Below are positions 6,922 to 13,968 of a DNA stretch of 16,970 nucleotides, one piece after another. A model generated the notes under the pieces. The model saw only the letters and a program-made list of their open reading frames with translations. It had not been told where the DNA came from and ran no database searches. The position numbers were made by a program, and so were the translations under genes. The stretch's first letter is position 1, and every line of letters starts with the position of its first letter. Source of the stretch: Schlesneria sp. (lineage in GTDB: Bacteria > Planctomycetota > Planctomycetia > Planctomycetales > Planctomycetaceae); assembly GCA_025353525.1 (NCBI GenBank), contig JANXOO010000369.1, positions 1 through 16,970 on the forward strand, in the 5' to 3' direction.

Positions 6922-8229
6922 TTATTCTGTGTTGCGAGCTGAATACTCGTGACCCGTTTCCCGTTTTTTCCCGATTGTCGCGAACCATTTCCAACCCAGC
7001 TTTTGCGCCCGCTCCGAGATTTGTTCGGGCAAAATGGATTCGGTCCATTCTTCCCATCGACCTGCTTTCAGCACGTCTCCCACGCGAGCATCCGCCAGCC
7101 ATTTGGCAAACACCGCCTGATTGGCAGGAGCTCGACGACTCAATGCCAGCAGGTATTCAGTGAGCACTTCACGATGTGCTGGTTCAATCAACGTCAGATC
7201 CGGTTCCAGCGAATGAACGCGATGAACATAACGCAGGCCGTCCGGCTGATCGCTGAACTCCGTCAATGCCTCTGCCAGCTCCTGAACCGCACTGTCTGTC
7301 TCCCAACCATTCGCATCGCCGGAAGTGCGATCAAGTTGCCAGTCGACGATCCGGACCAACTCACCCCTCATCGGAGAAAGTCGTTCGAGTTGCACCAGCA
7401 TTCGTTCGAGCAGGTCGTCCTTCCCTTTGATTTGATCGATCGATTGAGTCAGTCGCTCCCAACGGACGGGAGCCATCGGCAATAGTGTTCGCTTTGTCGT
7501 TCGCTGCGAATTGACTTCCAGCAACGTTGCTCCGTGAACTCCCGATTCCAGGAGGTTCATTCCCTGGGACGACGTTTGCGTATGAATGTGCCCGTCGGTC
7601 AGTGGCAATGAATCGGTATCCGTCCCGGCAGGGCAAGCGAGCCAGTCGAGTGCCGCGAATCTGGCAGGGTTAAGCTTCGCTCGCTTTGGATTCTCGACCG
7701 AACGGTCTGTCATTAACAACCCGACGACGAACGGACGATCCCCTTTTCTGGTTGTTCGACCGCCAAGAATATTGGAAAGTTCCTCGGGTGCGATCGATGA
7801 TTCGGCAGTGACAGGCAGAAGAGTTGCCAACAGGTGTCCGTGGTCCATCAGGTCGACCGGCGCTTCGGCGGGGTCGGTGAAAACGGCAATATTGTCGGGC
7901 AGCCCAGGTAATTCCTGCCATGCCGACGCGGGATCGATTTTTCCAGGCGTCACGAAGACGGGAATCTGACGCTCGGCCAGCCGTTCAAACCCGTCGCGAA
8001 GTGCGACTTCAGCAGCGAGACTCGGGTAACCCGCGTCGAAAGTGTTCCCGGTGACCAACAGTGCATCAACATCTTTCTCGATCGAGGTCGAGATGATGCG
8101 GTCGAACGCGGTCAATGTCGCTGTCTCGACGATTTCGCGCACTTCGTCGTTCAAAGGACCGGTTCGGCGAAGCGGACAATCCAGTTGAAGATTGGCGGCA
8201 TGCAATAAACGAAGTGGCTTCGCAGCCAT
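6922..8229 (-). CDS. SbcD/YhaO-like metallophosphoesterase homologue with degenerate active site
   Basis: The 435-residue protein has the layout of the SbcD/Mre11/YhaO nucleases: a calcineurin-like phosphoesterase core (about 1-240), a capping domain (about 245-345) and a helical tail that in this family docks on the ATPase coiled coil. The metal-binding motifs can be aligned by eye but are broken. The DxH of motif I reads NLQ (13-15, in LLHAANLQLD). The GD of motif II reads GN (61-62, in LLVTGNTFD). GNHD of motif III reads GKID (96-99). The histidine of motif IV is absent in VVGLLMTD (168-175). The ALGHxH of motif V reads ACPAGTD (198-204). Surrounding hydrophobic residues and spacing are kept, and the frame is intact. 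I infer a non-catalytic regulatory or structural subunit of the ATPase encoded next to it. A GGAAGGGA ribosome binding site precedes the ATG at 8229. Confidence 0.82.
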   Translation of the reverse strand: MAAKPLRLLHAANLQLDCPLRRTGPLNDEVREIVETATLTAFDRIISTSIEKDVDALLVTGNTFDAGYPSLAAEVALRDGFERLAERQIPVFVTPGKIDPASAWQELPGLPDNIAVFTDPAEAPVDLMDHGHLLATLLPVTAESSIAPEELSNILGGRTTRKGDRPFVVGLLMTDRSVENPKRAKLNPARFAALDWLACPAGTDTDSLPLTDGHIHTQTSSQGMNLLESGVHGATLLEVNSQRTTKRTLLPMAPVRWERLTQSIDQIKGKDDLLERMLVQLERLSPMRGELVRIVDWQLDRTSGDANGWETDSAVQELAEALTEFSDQPDGLRYVHRVHSLEPDLTLIEPAHREVLTEYLLALSRRAPANQAVFAKWLADARVGDVLKAGRWEEWTESILPEQISERAQKLGWKWFATIGKKRETGHEYSARNTE

Positions 8230-8426
8230 AACGGCGTCCCTTCCGATTCGCTCGATTTCGATCCGTCCTGAAATCCTCGCACGGTACCGGTGTGCCGAAT
8301 AAGACGCAACCTGAAGCCAACGGCATAAACAGCCAGAGACAAAGCGTTACGCTCAAGCCAACCCTGCGCGGATCACCCGAAGTGTACTGCCATCACATCT
8401 TCCGGAAAACCCCGAAAGGCCCCATT

Positions 8427-8660
8427 TCAGCGATTCAAATCGCAATTCAGCAGTTCGAGATAAAGCTTCTCGACCCTTATTCTTGCCCAGGGAGTCCTGC
8501 GCAGGAACTGCAAACTCGATTTGACGGTCGGGTCAAACATAAAGCATCGTACAGGCACCCGTTGGCTAAGTTCTTCCCAGCCATAGGTTTCCACGAGTCG
8601 ATCGAGCATCATTGCCAACGTGACGCCGTGAAGCGGATTTTTCGGATGGGGTTCATTCAT
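8427..8660 (-). CDS. VF530-family (DUF2132) small DNA-binding-type protein
   Basis: This 77-residue protein matches the VF530 (DUF2132) family along nearly its whole length: [20 protein letters not shown] (8-27), [14 protein letters not shown], then a [18 protein letters not shown] core and a final VEKLYL. The family is annotated as a small DNA-binding fold, but its cellular role is not established. The ATG at 8660 follows a weak AGAAAG ribosome binding site. It lies upstream of, and on the same strand as, the phosphoesterase-ATPase pair, with 197 bp between; nothing recognisable fills that gap. It is divergent from the thioredoxin-like gene. Overlapping open frames on the + strand are shadows. 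Confidence 0.88.
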   Translation of the reverse strand: MNEPHPKNPLHGVTLAMMLDRLVETYGWEELSQRVPVRCFMFDPTVKSSLQFLRRTPWARIRVEKLYLELLNCDLNR

Positions 8661-8739
8661 TGCCGTTCTTTCTATTGATCACCCTACCATCGTAAGTCAC
8701 GATCGATCGGGATGCAAATTGTCACGTCCGATCAGGAAA

Positions 8740-8758
8740 TCGATGCGGTTTGCATCGA
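8740..8758. promoter_or_regulatory. Palindrome in the divergent VF530/thioredoxin promoter region
   Basis: TCGATGC (8740-8746) and GCATCGA (8752-8758) form a perfect inverted repeat around GGTTT. GCATCGAA also recurs at 8805-8812, and ATGCAAA at 8712-8718 mirrors TTTGCAT at 8749-8755. The position, in the 162-bp gap between divergent genes, suits an operator for one or both promoters. There is no T-run after it (ATAAAA follows), so it is not a terminator. No regulator can be named. Confidence 0.35.
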
Positions 8759-8822
8759 ATAAAACGCCGATGATGTTTGTAGCGCGTGCCGCAAACGTTC
8801 GTCCGCATCGAAAGGCAAGGTT

Positions 8823-9314
8823 ATGGATCGTCGCAGTTTCTGCCATCAATTGCTGGGCGCCAGCGTTGCGGTTGGGCCGATGACGACGTTACTCGAAGCG
8901 GCACCCTCGGCTAAAAGTGGCGCCCCTGTGTCGAAATTGCGATGGCAAACGAGCCTGAAATCGGCTCAGAAGCTGGCACTTCAACAGGACAAGCCGTTGC
9001 TGATCGTGTTTGGTGCCAGTTGGTGTACCTATTGCCACAAACTCGAACGTGAGACGCTGGCAGACCAACGGGTCGTGGCATTGATCGAACGGGACTTTAT
9101 CCCCGTCCACCTCGACTTCGACAAGGATTCGAAGATCGCGAAAATCCTGGAAGTCGATCGGCTTCCATGTACAGTCTTTCTGTCGCCTCAGGCCGATCTG
9201 CTGCATCGCACAGAAGGGTTTGCCAACGTCAAGGAATTTCAGTCGACACTTTCGACAGCACTCGACAGGCGTTCCGAAGTACAGCAAGTCCGAGCCTCGA
9301 CAGCCAACCCTTGA
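8823..9314 (+). CDS. Exported thioredoxin-fold protein (thioredoxin_7 type)
   Basis: The 163-residue product starts MDRRSFCHQLLGAS, a twin-arginine-like signal peptide with a hydrophobic stretch and likely cleavage after LLEAA or near residue 28. The mature part is one thioredoxin domain: ASWCTYCHKLE with the redox pair C68/C71, the DxD-rich strand VHLDFDKD (95-102) and the cis-proline segment RLPCTVFL (113-120). Such proteins act in the periplasm in disulfide reduction or protein folding, but the substrate is unknown. A proline-to-cysteine neighbour (P115-C116) places a third cysteine beside the active site. AAGG shortly before the ATG gives a modest ribosome binding site. It precedes hemD on the same strand, but a 194-bp gap with repeats separates them, so co-function is doubtful. 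Confidence 0.85.
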   Translation: MDRRSFCHQLLGASVAVGPMTTLLEAAPSAKSGAPVSKLRWQTSLKSAQKLALQQDKPLLIVFGASWCTYCHKLERETLADQRVVALIERDFIPVHLDFDKDSKIAKILEVDRLPCTVFLSPQADLLHRTEGFANVKEFQSTLSTALDRRSEVQQVRASTANP

Positions 9315-9396
9315 CGTTGATACTGTTATCATCGTGAAAACGTGTTGATGGCGGTTGCCTGAAATGTTGCGAAATTGACATCGGTTCCGCGAATTC

Positions 9397-9413
9397 AGGC
9401 GACCGGCAGCGGA
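9397..9413 (+). repeat. 17-bp interspersed repeat, copy 2
   Basis: This is identical over 17 bases to 868-884 (aggcgaccggcagcgga), in the same orientation relative to the window. It lies 82 bp after the thioredoxin gene and only 12 bp before the hairpin repeat at 9426-9477, so here the two repeat types sit side by side. Confidence 0.6.
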
Positions 9414-9425
9414 AAACGGAATAGC

Positions 9426-9477
9426 TGAAAAACGGGGACTGGCACCGGGAAGACCTGGAACCAGTCCCCGTTTTTCA
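9426..9477. repeat. Long imperfect hairpin repeat, GGGGAC/GTCCCC family, copy 2
   Basis: Arms of 24 bases (9426-9449 and 9454-9477) flank an AAGA loop. By eye, 21 of 24 pairs are Watson-Crick and one is a wobble. The arms start TGAAAAACGGGGACTGG and end CCAGTCCCCGTTTTTCA, a layout shared with 2929-2982. The 3' arm closes with a T-run, so on the + strand it could end transcription from the thioredoxin gene. However, hemD starts only 31 bases later, leaving little room for a separate promoter. Confidence 0.75.
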
Positions 9478-9507
9478 TGAGAAGAATAACGGAAATTCAG
9501 GTTTCAA

Positions 9508-10329
9508 ATGCCAGTCGAAGCAGGCCGACCACTGCGAATCTGCAGTTTCGAGAGCCGTCGTGGTTCCGAGATGAAGACATTGATCGAACGTCACGGTGCC
9601 GTCGCCACGATTGCTCCTTCGATGCGGGAAATTCCGCTCGACGACAATCCGGCAGCGTTTGCGTTCGCGGCAGAGCTTCTCGCCGAAAAAATCGATGTCA
9701 TCATTTTTATGACAGGCGTCGGCGCGACTGCACTTATCGAGTCGCTCGAGACGCGGCATACAAGGTCCGAACTCTTCGCAGCAATGGATCGGACGATTGT
9801 CGTGGTTCGAGGTCCCAAGCCAACGGCCGTATTGCGAGGTTGGGGAGTTCGTATCGATCACCGTGCATCCGAACCCAACACCTGGCGAGAGGTCCTGGGA
9901 CTGTTTGACGCATCGATCCCGCTGACTGGTCGCCGTGTCGCGGTGCAGGAATACGGTTTGCCCAGTGTTGACCTTTATGCAGCACTCGAATCACGAGGGG
10001 CAAGTGTACTGACGGTGCCTGTCTACCGTTGGGCACTTCCGGTCGATATTGAACCGCTTCGGGCAGCAATCCACCAAACGATTGCGGGCGAGTTCGATAT
10101 GATCATGTTCACGAGCGCCCAACAGTTGATCAACGTTATGGAAGTTGCCGCAAAAAACGGTTTGAAAGAGCAATGGATCGAAGCCGTGAACCGGTTGTGT
10201 CGCGTCGCCTCGATCGGCCCGACGGCAACAGCCACAATTATGTCAGAAGGATTAAGAGTCGATATCGAACCAACCCACCCCAACATGGGCTGCCTCGTGA
10301 AAGAGTCTATCGCAACCTGCGTCACATGA
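9508..10329 (+). CDS. hemD: Uroporphyrinogen-III synthase
   Basis: HemD closes and inverts ring D of hydroxymethylbilane to give uroporphyrinogen III, the branch point to heme, siroheme and corrinoids, in the cytoplasm. The 273-residue length is normal. The low sequence identity typical of HemD is balanced by its usual landmarks: FMTGVGA (67-73), VRGPKPTAVLR (100-110), VQEYG (146-150), PVYRW (171-175), FTSAQQL (201-207), SIGPTATAT (235-243) and the C-terminal PTHPNMGCLV (255-264). These belong to the two alternating alpha/beta lobes that close over the substrate. The ATG at 9508 has only a weak CAGG ribosome binding site, and the preceding hairpin repeat ends 30 bases before it. Downstream is a gene-poor stretch and a convergent membrane protein gene. 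Confidence 0.92.
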   Translation: MPVEAGRPLRICSFESRRGSEMKTLIERHGAVATIAPSMREIPLDDNPAAFAFAAELLAEKIDVIIFMTGVGATALIESLETRHTRSELFAAMDRTIVVVRGPKPTAVLRGWGVRIDHRASEPNTWREVLGLFDASIPLTGRRVAVQEYGLPSVDLYAALESRGASVLTVPVYRWALPVDIEPLRAAIHQTIAGEFDMIMFTSAQQLINVMEVAAKNGLKEQWIEAVNRLCRVASIGPTATATIMSEGLRVDIEPTHPNMGCLVKESIATCVT

Positions 10330-10892
10330 ACCTGATCGATCCCGTCGACCACCGAAGATCCCGATCAACGAACAACAACGCCCAACCGCTAAGCATCGTC
10401 CCACGACGACGGGCTGAACAAATCTCCGGATTGACAACCAACCGAGGTTGGGTAACGAACTCTGTAAGCACCTCGCAGCGTTCGGCCCACGGCGATCAGC
10501 ACACAACGGCTGAATCAGGACGACTGGATCGCAACAGATGTCGTAATTTGCCTTCCGGGCCAACGAGGCCATCCAATCAAATAGCCATTGGGCCATCGAC
10601 CCTGGTTAACAGGTGGGGAAAAAAATGTCAGTTTTCAGGGGCCTGCGGAAATCGGCGGTAAACCCGAACGAAGTCCCGAGTTGAAACGGACGTCGTTTGA
10701 CCCAACAGTTCCGAGCCGAATGCGATAAGCGGGCCGAGGGCAGGTATGATGAGCGAAGGGAATGCGCGGCGCAATTCGGCTCCGGTTCATAGTTATGGTC
10801 GGTTGTCGATTCACGAGTGAGTAACCGTCGTAGCGGTGTAAGATTAACACCTGAAGCAACCGAATGAATTGCGTTCACCGGGCGGTGGCCAG
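10330..10892. other. Gene-poor stretch between convergent genes
   Basis: No frame here looks like a real gene: the open frames have low-complexity, Arg/Ser/Cys-rich translations that match no family I know. What can be seen is a short CCAACC-GA-GGTTGG hairpin at 10438-10451, an A-run (10619-10625) followed by TGTCAGTTTTCAGGGG, and the proximal part of the attC-like site described separately. The TGTCAGTTTTCAG segment resembles repeats I associate with planctomycete intergenic DNA, but that is recollection only. Confidence 0.5.
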
Positions 10893-10949
10893 TCAACGAT
10901 GCCTGGAATCCGCGTCGTCCGCCGCACCATGTCCAACGCTTTGTTCTGC
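10854..10949 (-). other. Candidate integron attC-like recombination site
   Basis: Read on the minus strand, the site begins GCAGAACAAAGCGTTGGAC (10949-10931), continues through a G/C-rich centre with GTGCGGCGG opposing CCACCGCCC, and ends CCCGGTGAACGC (10882-10871) with GTTGCTT at 10860-10854. GCGTT at the left pairs with AACGC at the right, with an extra G on the left arm as in attC L'' boxes, and AAC/GTT core bases are present at the ends. The stop codon of the membrane protein gene lies inside the element, as is usual for cassettes. Against it: the outer R boxes pair only over their three core bases, and the two spacers differ in length (3 and 10 bases). No integrase gene is in the window. 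A degenerate or solitary attC is plausible but unproven. Confidence 0.4.
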
Positions 10950-11465
10950 TTTTGTTTGTGCAGCGCTCGGACTTCGTGAACGCCATGTGTACAAGATGAG
11001 TATGATACCGCCAGCGAATCCTGCAAAGTAGCTGGCACAGTGCATCCAGAGATCAGTCAGGAATAAAACATGCTTGTCGTGTGGCACGCGCACGGCCAGG
11101 TCGCCGGCGAGAAACACCGAGTCGTTTTTTGCCGCTACGAATCCGGCGCATCCCATAACGAGCGCAAATGACGCGCTGAAGGTCATCAGCATGACGATTG
11201 GGCGAAGCAGTTGCGCCGTTGATGTCTTTGGGGCGGAGCCAATGCGGGATACGATCGCAAGTGGAACGCCCGGAATGGCACCAACCCACCAGGTTGCGAT
11301 GACTCCCCAGCCGAGCCCGAGCAAGGTTGGGTCTTGTGTCGGAAATATCGGTGGATGGCCTATGGTGAAGAATTCAACGCAGATTCTCGCGGTGATCAGG
11401 TCATGTATGATTCCGTAGGTGACACACGAAGCAATGGACAAGCAGATGATACCGAGCCATTGCAT
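10893..11465 (-). CDS. Conserved-looking hypothetical four-helix membrane protein
   Basis: I do not assign a function. The 190-residue protein has four hydrophobic segments (about 4-22, 48-72, 88-112 and 137-160) and a basic, Ala/Gln-rich tail. The loop after helix 1 carries HDLITARICVEFFTIGHPP (21-39), which reads like a conserved, functional motif rather than random sequence; I recall similar proteins in planctomycetes. AAGGAG at 11476-11471, five bases before the ATG, is one of the best ribosome binding sites in the window. The last residues, EQSVGHGAADDADSRHR, are encoded by the attC-like element, so the true ancestral C-terminus may have been different. The S9 peptidase gene lies 129 bp upstream on the same strand. 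Confidence 0.8.
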   Translation of the reverse strand: MQWLGIICLSIASCVTYGIIHDLITARICVEFFTIGHPPIFPTQDPTLLGLGWGVIATWWVGAIPGVPLAIVSRIGSAPKTSTAQLLRPIVMLMTFSASFALVMGCAGFVAAKNDSVFLAGDLAVRVPHDKHVLFLTDLWMHCASYFAGFAGGIILILYTWRSRSPSAAQTKAEQSVGHGAADDADSRHR

Positions 11466-11594
11466 AGAGTCTCCTTGAAAACAGAACAGACCAGATAACT
11501 GGGCCGCGAGCTCAAATGTGGAATCGAAACGAATCCGAACAAGGAGAAACTCGAAGTTGCGGCTCCAGTTGATCGCCTTGACGGTTCGCTTCGC

Positions 11595-13877
11595 CTAGCG
11601 CGCGACGTTTACCGGGTTCTTTTCGTTCAGGAATCGGGTCATCAGACCGTACAGATGGCGTGTCGTGTTCTTGCGTTCCGAAATCCCGTGGCTGCGGTTC
11701 GGATACGCGAGCATCGAGAACTGTTTGTTGTGTGCGATCAATTCGTCGATTAATGCTTCGGTTCCCTGATAGTGGCAGTTGTCATCGCCCGTGCCGTGGA
11801 TGAGCATCAAGTGACCCTTGAGCTGGCTGGCAAATGTGATTGGCGAGCCGAGACGATACCCTTCGGCGTTGTCTCCTGGCAGACCCATATAGCGTTCCTG
11901 GTAAATCGTGTCGTAAAGACGTTCGTTCGGGACTGGCGCGACGGAAATTCCCGTCTTATAGAGTTCCGGATACCGGAACATGGCGTTGAGTGTCATCGAA
12001 CCTCCGCCACTCCATCCCCACACCGCAACGCGTTGCAAATCGAGGCCGGGGCGTTCTTTCAAAATGGCGTGTGCGGCGGCGGCCTGATCGGCTGATGCAA
12101 GGATTCCCACCTGTCGGTAAATAATCTTCCGCCAGTCCCGTCCTCGCGGCGCGGGTGTTCCACGATTGTCGACACTGATAACGACGTACCCCTGCTGGGC
12201 CAGCAGCATGTGCCATAATTGCATTTTTCCGCCCCATCGATCCAGGACCGTCTGGCCAGCGGGCTCGCCATAGACGTGGAACAAAACCGGGTAAGATTTT
12301 GCGGGATCGAAATCGGGAGGTTTGATTGCCCATGCGTCGAGTTGCACATCATCGCGAATCGTGACCCGGAAGAATTCGGATGATGGCAACGACAGTTTTG
12401 CCAGCCGATCTTTCAGTTCCTTGTTCTCCACCAGGACTTTTACAGTTTTGTGTTCGGGCAAACTGACAAGATCAACAACCGGTGGCGCTTCAAACGTCGA
12501 AAATGTGTGGATGGCCCACTTAGCATCGGGCGAGATATTGTAACTGTGCGTCCCCGCAAGATTAGCCGGTGTGACTCGTTCAGTCCTCGATCCATTCAGG
12601 CGTGCCCGGTGGAGCGTGCGCCGAGTCGGATTGTCGGGTGACGCGATGTAGTACATCCATTCGCCTTGCACATCGATTGATTCGATACTGACGACATCGA
12701 ACTTGCCTCGAGTGATCGAGACCGTTTTGCCACCCGATCGGGCGACCGAGTACGCGTGCTGCCAGCCTTCGCGTTCGCTAAGCCAAACCAATTGCCGCTG
12801 TTCGTCGAACCATCGCAGTTTCGGGTTCGAATTCTCGACCCACGCGGCGTCGGACTCGGTGAGCAACGGCTGCACATTGCCTGAAACGGCATTCGCGATC
12901 ATCAGCCGATTGGTGTTTTGCAATCGATTGAATTGCTGCAGGACAATCTCTGGCGAAGGAGTCGGGCCGGCCCAATCCATTTGAGTAATGTAATGTTCGC
13001 GCGGATCGCCGGGAACTGTCAGCCATGTCGTCGGCCCTCCCGTGGCAGCAACAACGCCGACTCGACAGGCTGAATTTCGTTCACCGACTTTCGGGTACGG
13101 AATCATCTGGATTCTCGGGTAAAGAGAATTGGAGTTGTTCACTAGCGGAAACTCACGGACCCCTTCGGTATTGATCTGCCAGTAGGCAATCGTTTCACCA
13201 TCGGGACTCCAGCGAAAACCGCGATGCAGTCCCAATTCCTCTTCGTAAACCCAGTCGAACGTCCCATTGATGACATGTCCGGAGCCATCACTGGTCAATG
13301 CTGTCACATTCATATCGTGCAGGTCCTGCACATAAATGTTGTTCTGTTGCACGTACGCAACGCGCGATGCATCGGGCGACAACGAGGCAAACATCAGTGT
13401 CGATGGGGCTGTGGTTCCGCCCAGTTTCTTCAATTCGCCCGCTGAAATATCCAGAACCCAATAGTCGCCGCGCGTCTTCAGTCGCCAGACGCGTTTTCCA
13501 CAGGTGAAGATCAGCAGCTTCGATTCGTCTTCGGAAAACGTGTATCCCTCGATGGACAGAGGAGGCTCATCGCCCGGCGGAGTGAAGCGATGCGCTGGAA
13601 CGAGAATTTCCTTGTTTCCCGTTGCGGGGTCGTTCCAAACGAGGTCTCGTCCTGGTGCATTTCCCTGCGGTGCATCCAGAGTCGTATATCCACCCCGCCG
13701 TTTCATCCATTGCAGCACGGGTGCGTCTTCGGCGTTGAAATCCGTGCCGTCAAAAATCCGATCCAGAGTCAGCCGCGACGGATCGACCGTCGCCTCATCA
13801 CAATTTGCTTCAAGGGCGAGTCCTGCCACCGTAACGACCACGATCAGAATCAGGCGAAGTCCGCGATCAAACGGCAT
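11595..13877 (-). CDS. Secreted S9 prolyl peptidase, dipeptidyl peptidase IV-like
   Basis: This 760-residue enzyme probably removes N-terminal dipeptides (Xaa-Pro type) from peptides outside the cytoplasm. Residues 1-26 look like a signal peptide with a strong hydrophobic core (LILIVVVTVAGLAL). Residues of about 60-500 form the DPP IV-type beta-propeller, with the hallmark DWVYEEEL (208-215) whose glutamates bind the substrate N-terminus. The alpha/beta-hydrolase domain follows, with the nucleophile Ser623 in GWSGGG (621-626), the acid in GTGDDN (695-700) and the catalytic His730 in NRSHG. The nucleophile elbow reads GWSGGG, whereas classical DPP IV has GWSYGG. The length is normal for the family. 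GAGGA seven bases before the ATG supports the start. The next gene downstream is the membrane protein; no functional link is evident. Confidence 0.92.
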   Translation of the reverse strand: MPFDRGLRLILIVVVTVAGLALEANCDEATVDPSRLTLDRIFDGTDFNAEDAPVLQWMKRRGGYTTLDAPQGNAPGRDLVWNDPATGNKEILVPAHRFTPPGDEPPLSIEGYTFSEDESKLLIFTCGKRVWRLKTRGDYWVLDISAGELKKLGGTTAPSTLMFASLSPDASRVAYVQQNNIYVQDLHDMNVTALTSDGSGHVINGTFDWVYEEELGLHRGFRWSPDGETIAYWQINTEGVREFPLVNNSNSLYPRIQMIPYPKVGERNSACRVGVVAATGGPTTWLTVPGDPREHYITQMDWAGPTPSPEIVLQQFNRLQNTNRLMIANAVSGNVQPLLTESDAAWVENSNPKLRWFDEQRQLVWLSEREGWQHAYSVARSGGKTVSITRGKFDVVSIESIDVQGEWMYYIASPDNPTRRTLHRARLNGSRTERVTPANLAGTHSYNISPDAKWAIHTFSTFEAPPVVDLVSLPEHKTVKVLVENKELKDRLAKLSLPSSEFFRVTIRDDVQLDAWAIKPPDFDPAKSYPVLFHVYGEPAGQTVLDRWGGKMQLWHMLLAQQGYVVISVDNRGTPAPRGRDWRKIIYRQVGILASADQAAAAHAILKERPGLDLQRVAVWGWSGGGSMTLNAMFRYPELYKTGISVAPVPNERLYDTIYQERYMGLPGDNAEGYRLGSPITFASQLKGHLMLIHGTGDDNCHYQGTEALIDELIAHNKQFSMLAYPNRSHGISERKNTTRHLYGLMTRFLNEKNPVNVAR

Positions 13878-13968
13878 CAGGCATTCCTCGGGAAATAGTA
13901 TTCAAGAACGAATCAGGCGAATCGCTTGCCACGTTCGGGTTTCGTTATCACGCGGAATCGGGATTACA

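Noticed and set aside
8292..8678. Plus-strand open frame over the VF530 gene
   Set aside because: The minus strand here encodes a recognisable VF530 protein over its whole length; the plus-strand translation matches nothing.
10252..10596. Minus-strand open frame of 114 codons overlapping the end of hemD
   Set aside because: It runs antisense to hemD, is Cys/Arg-rich, and has no family likeness or clear ribosome binding site.
10606..10986. Minus-strand open frame of 126 codons downstream of the membrane protein gene
   Set aside because: It reads through the attC-like element and intergenic DNA in a different frame; its composition looks random.
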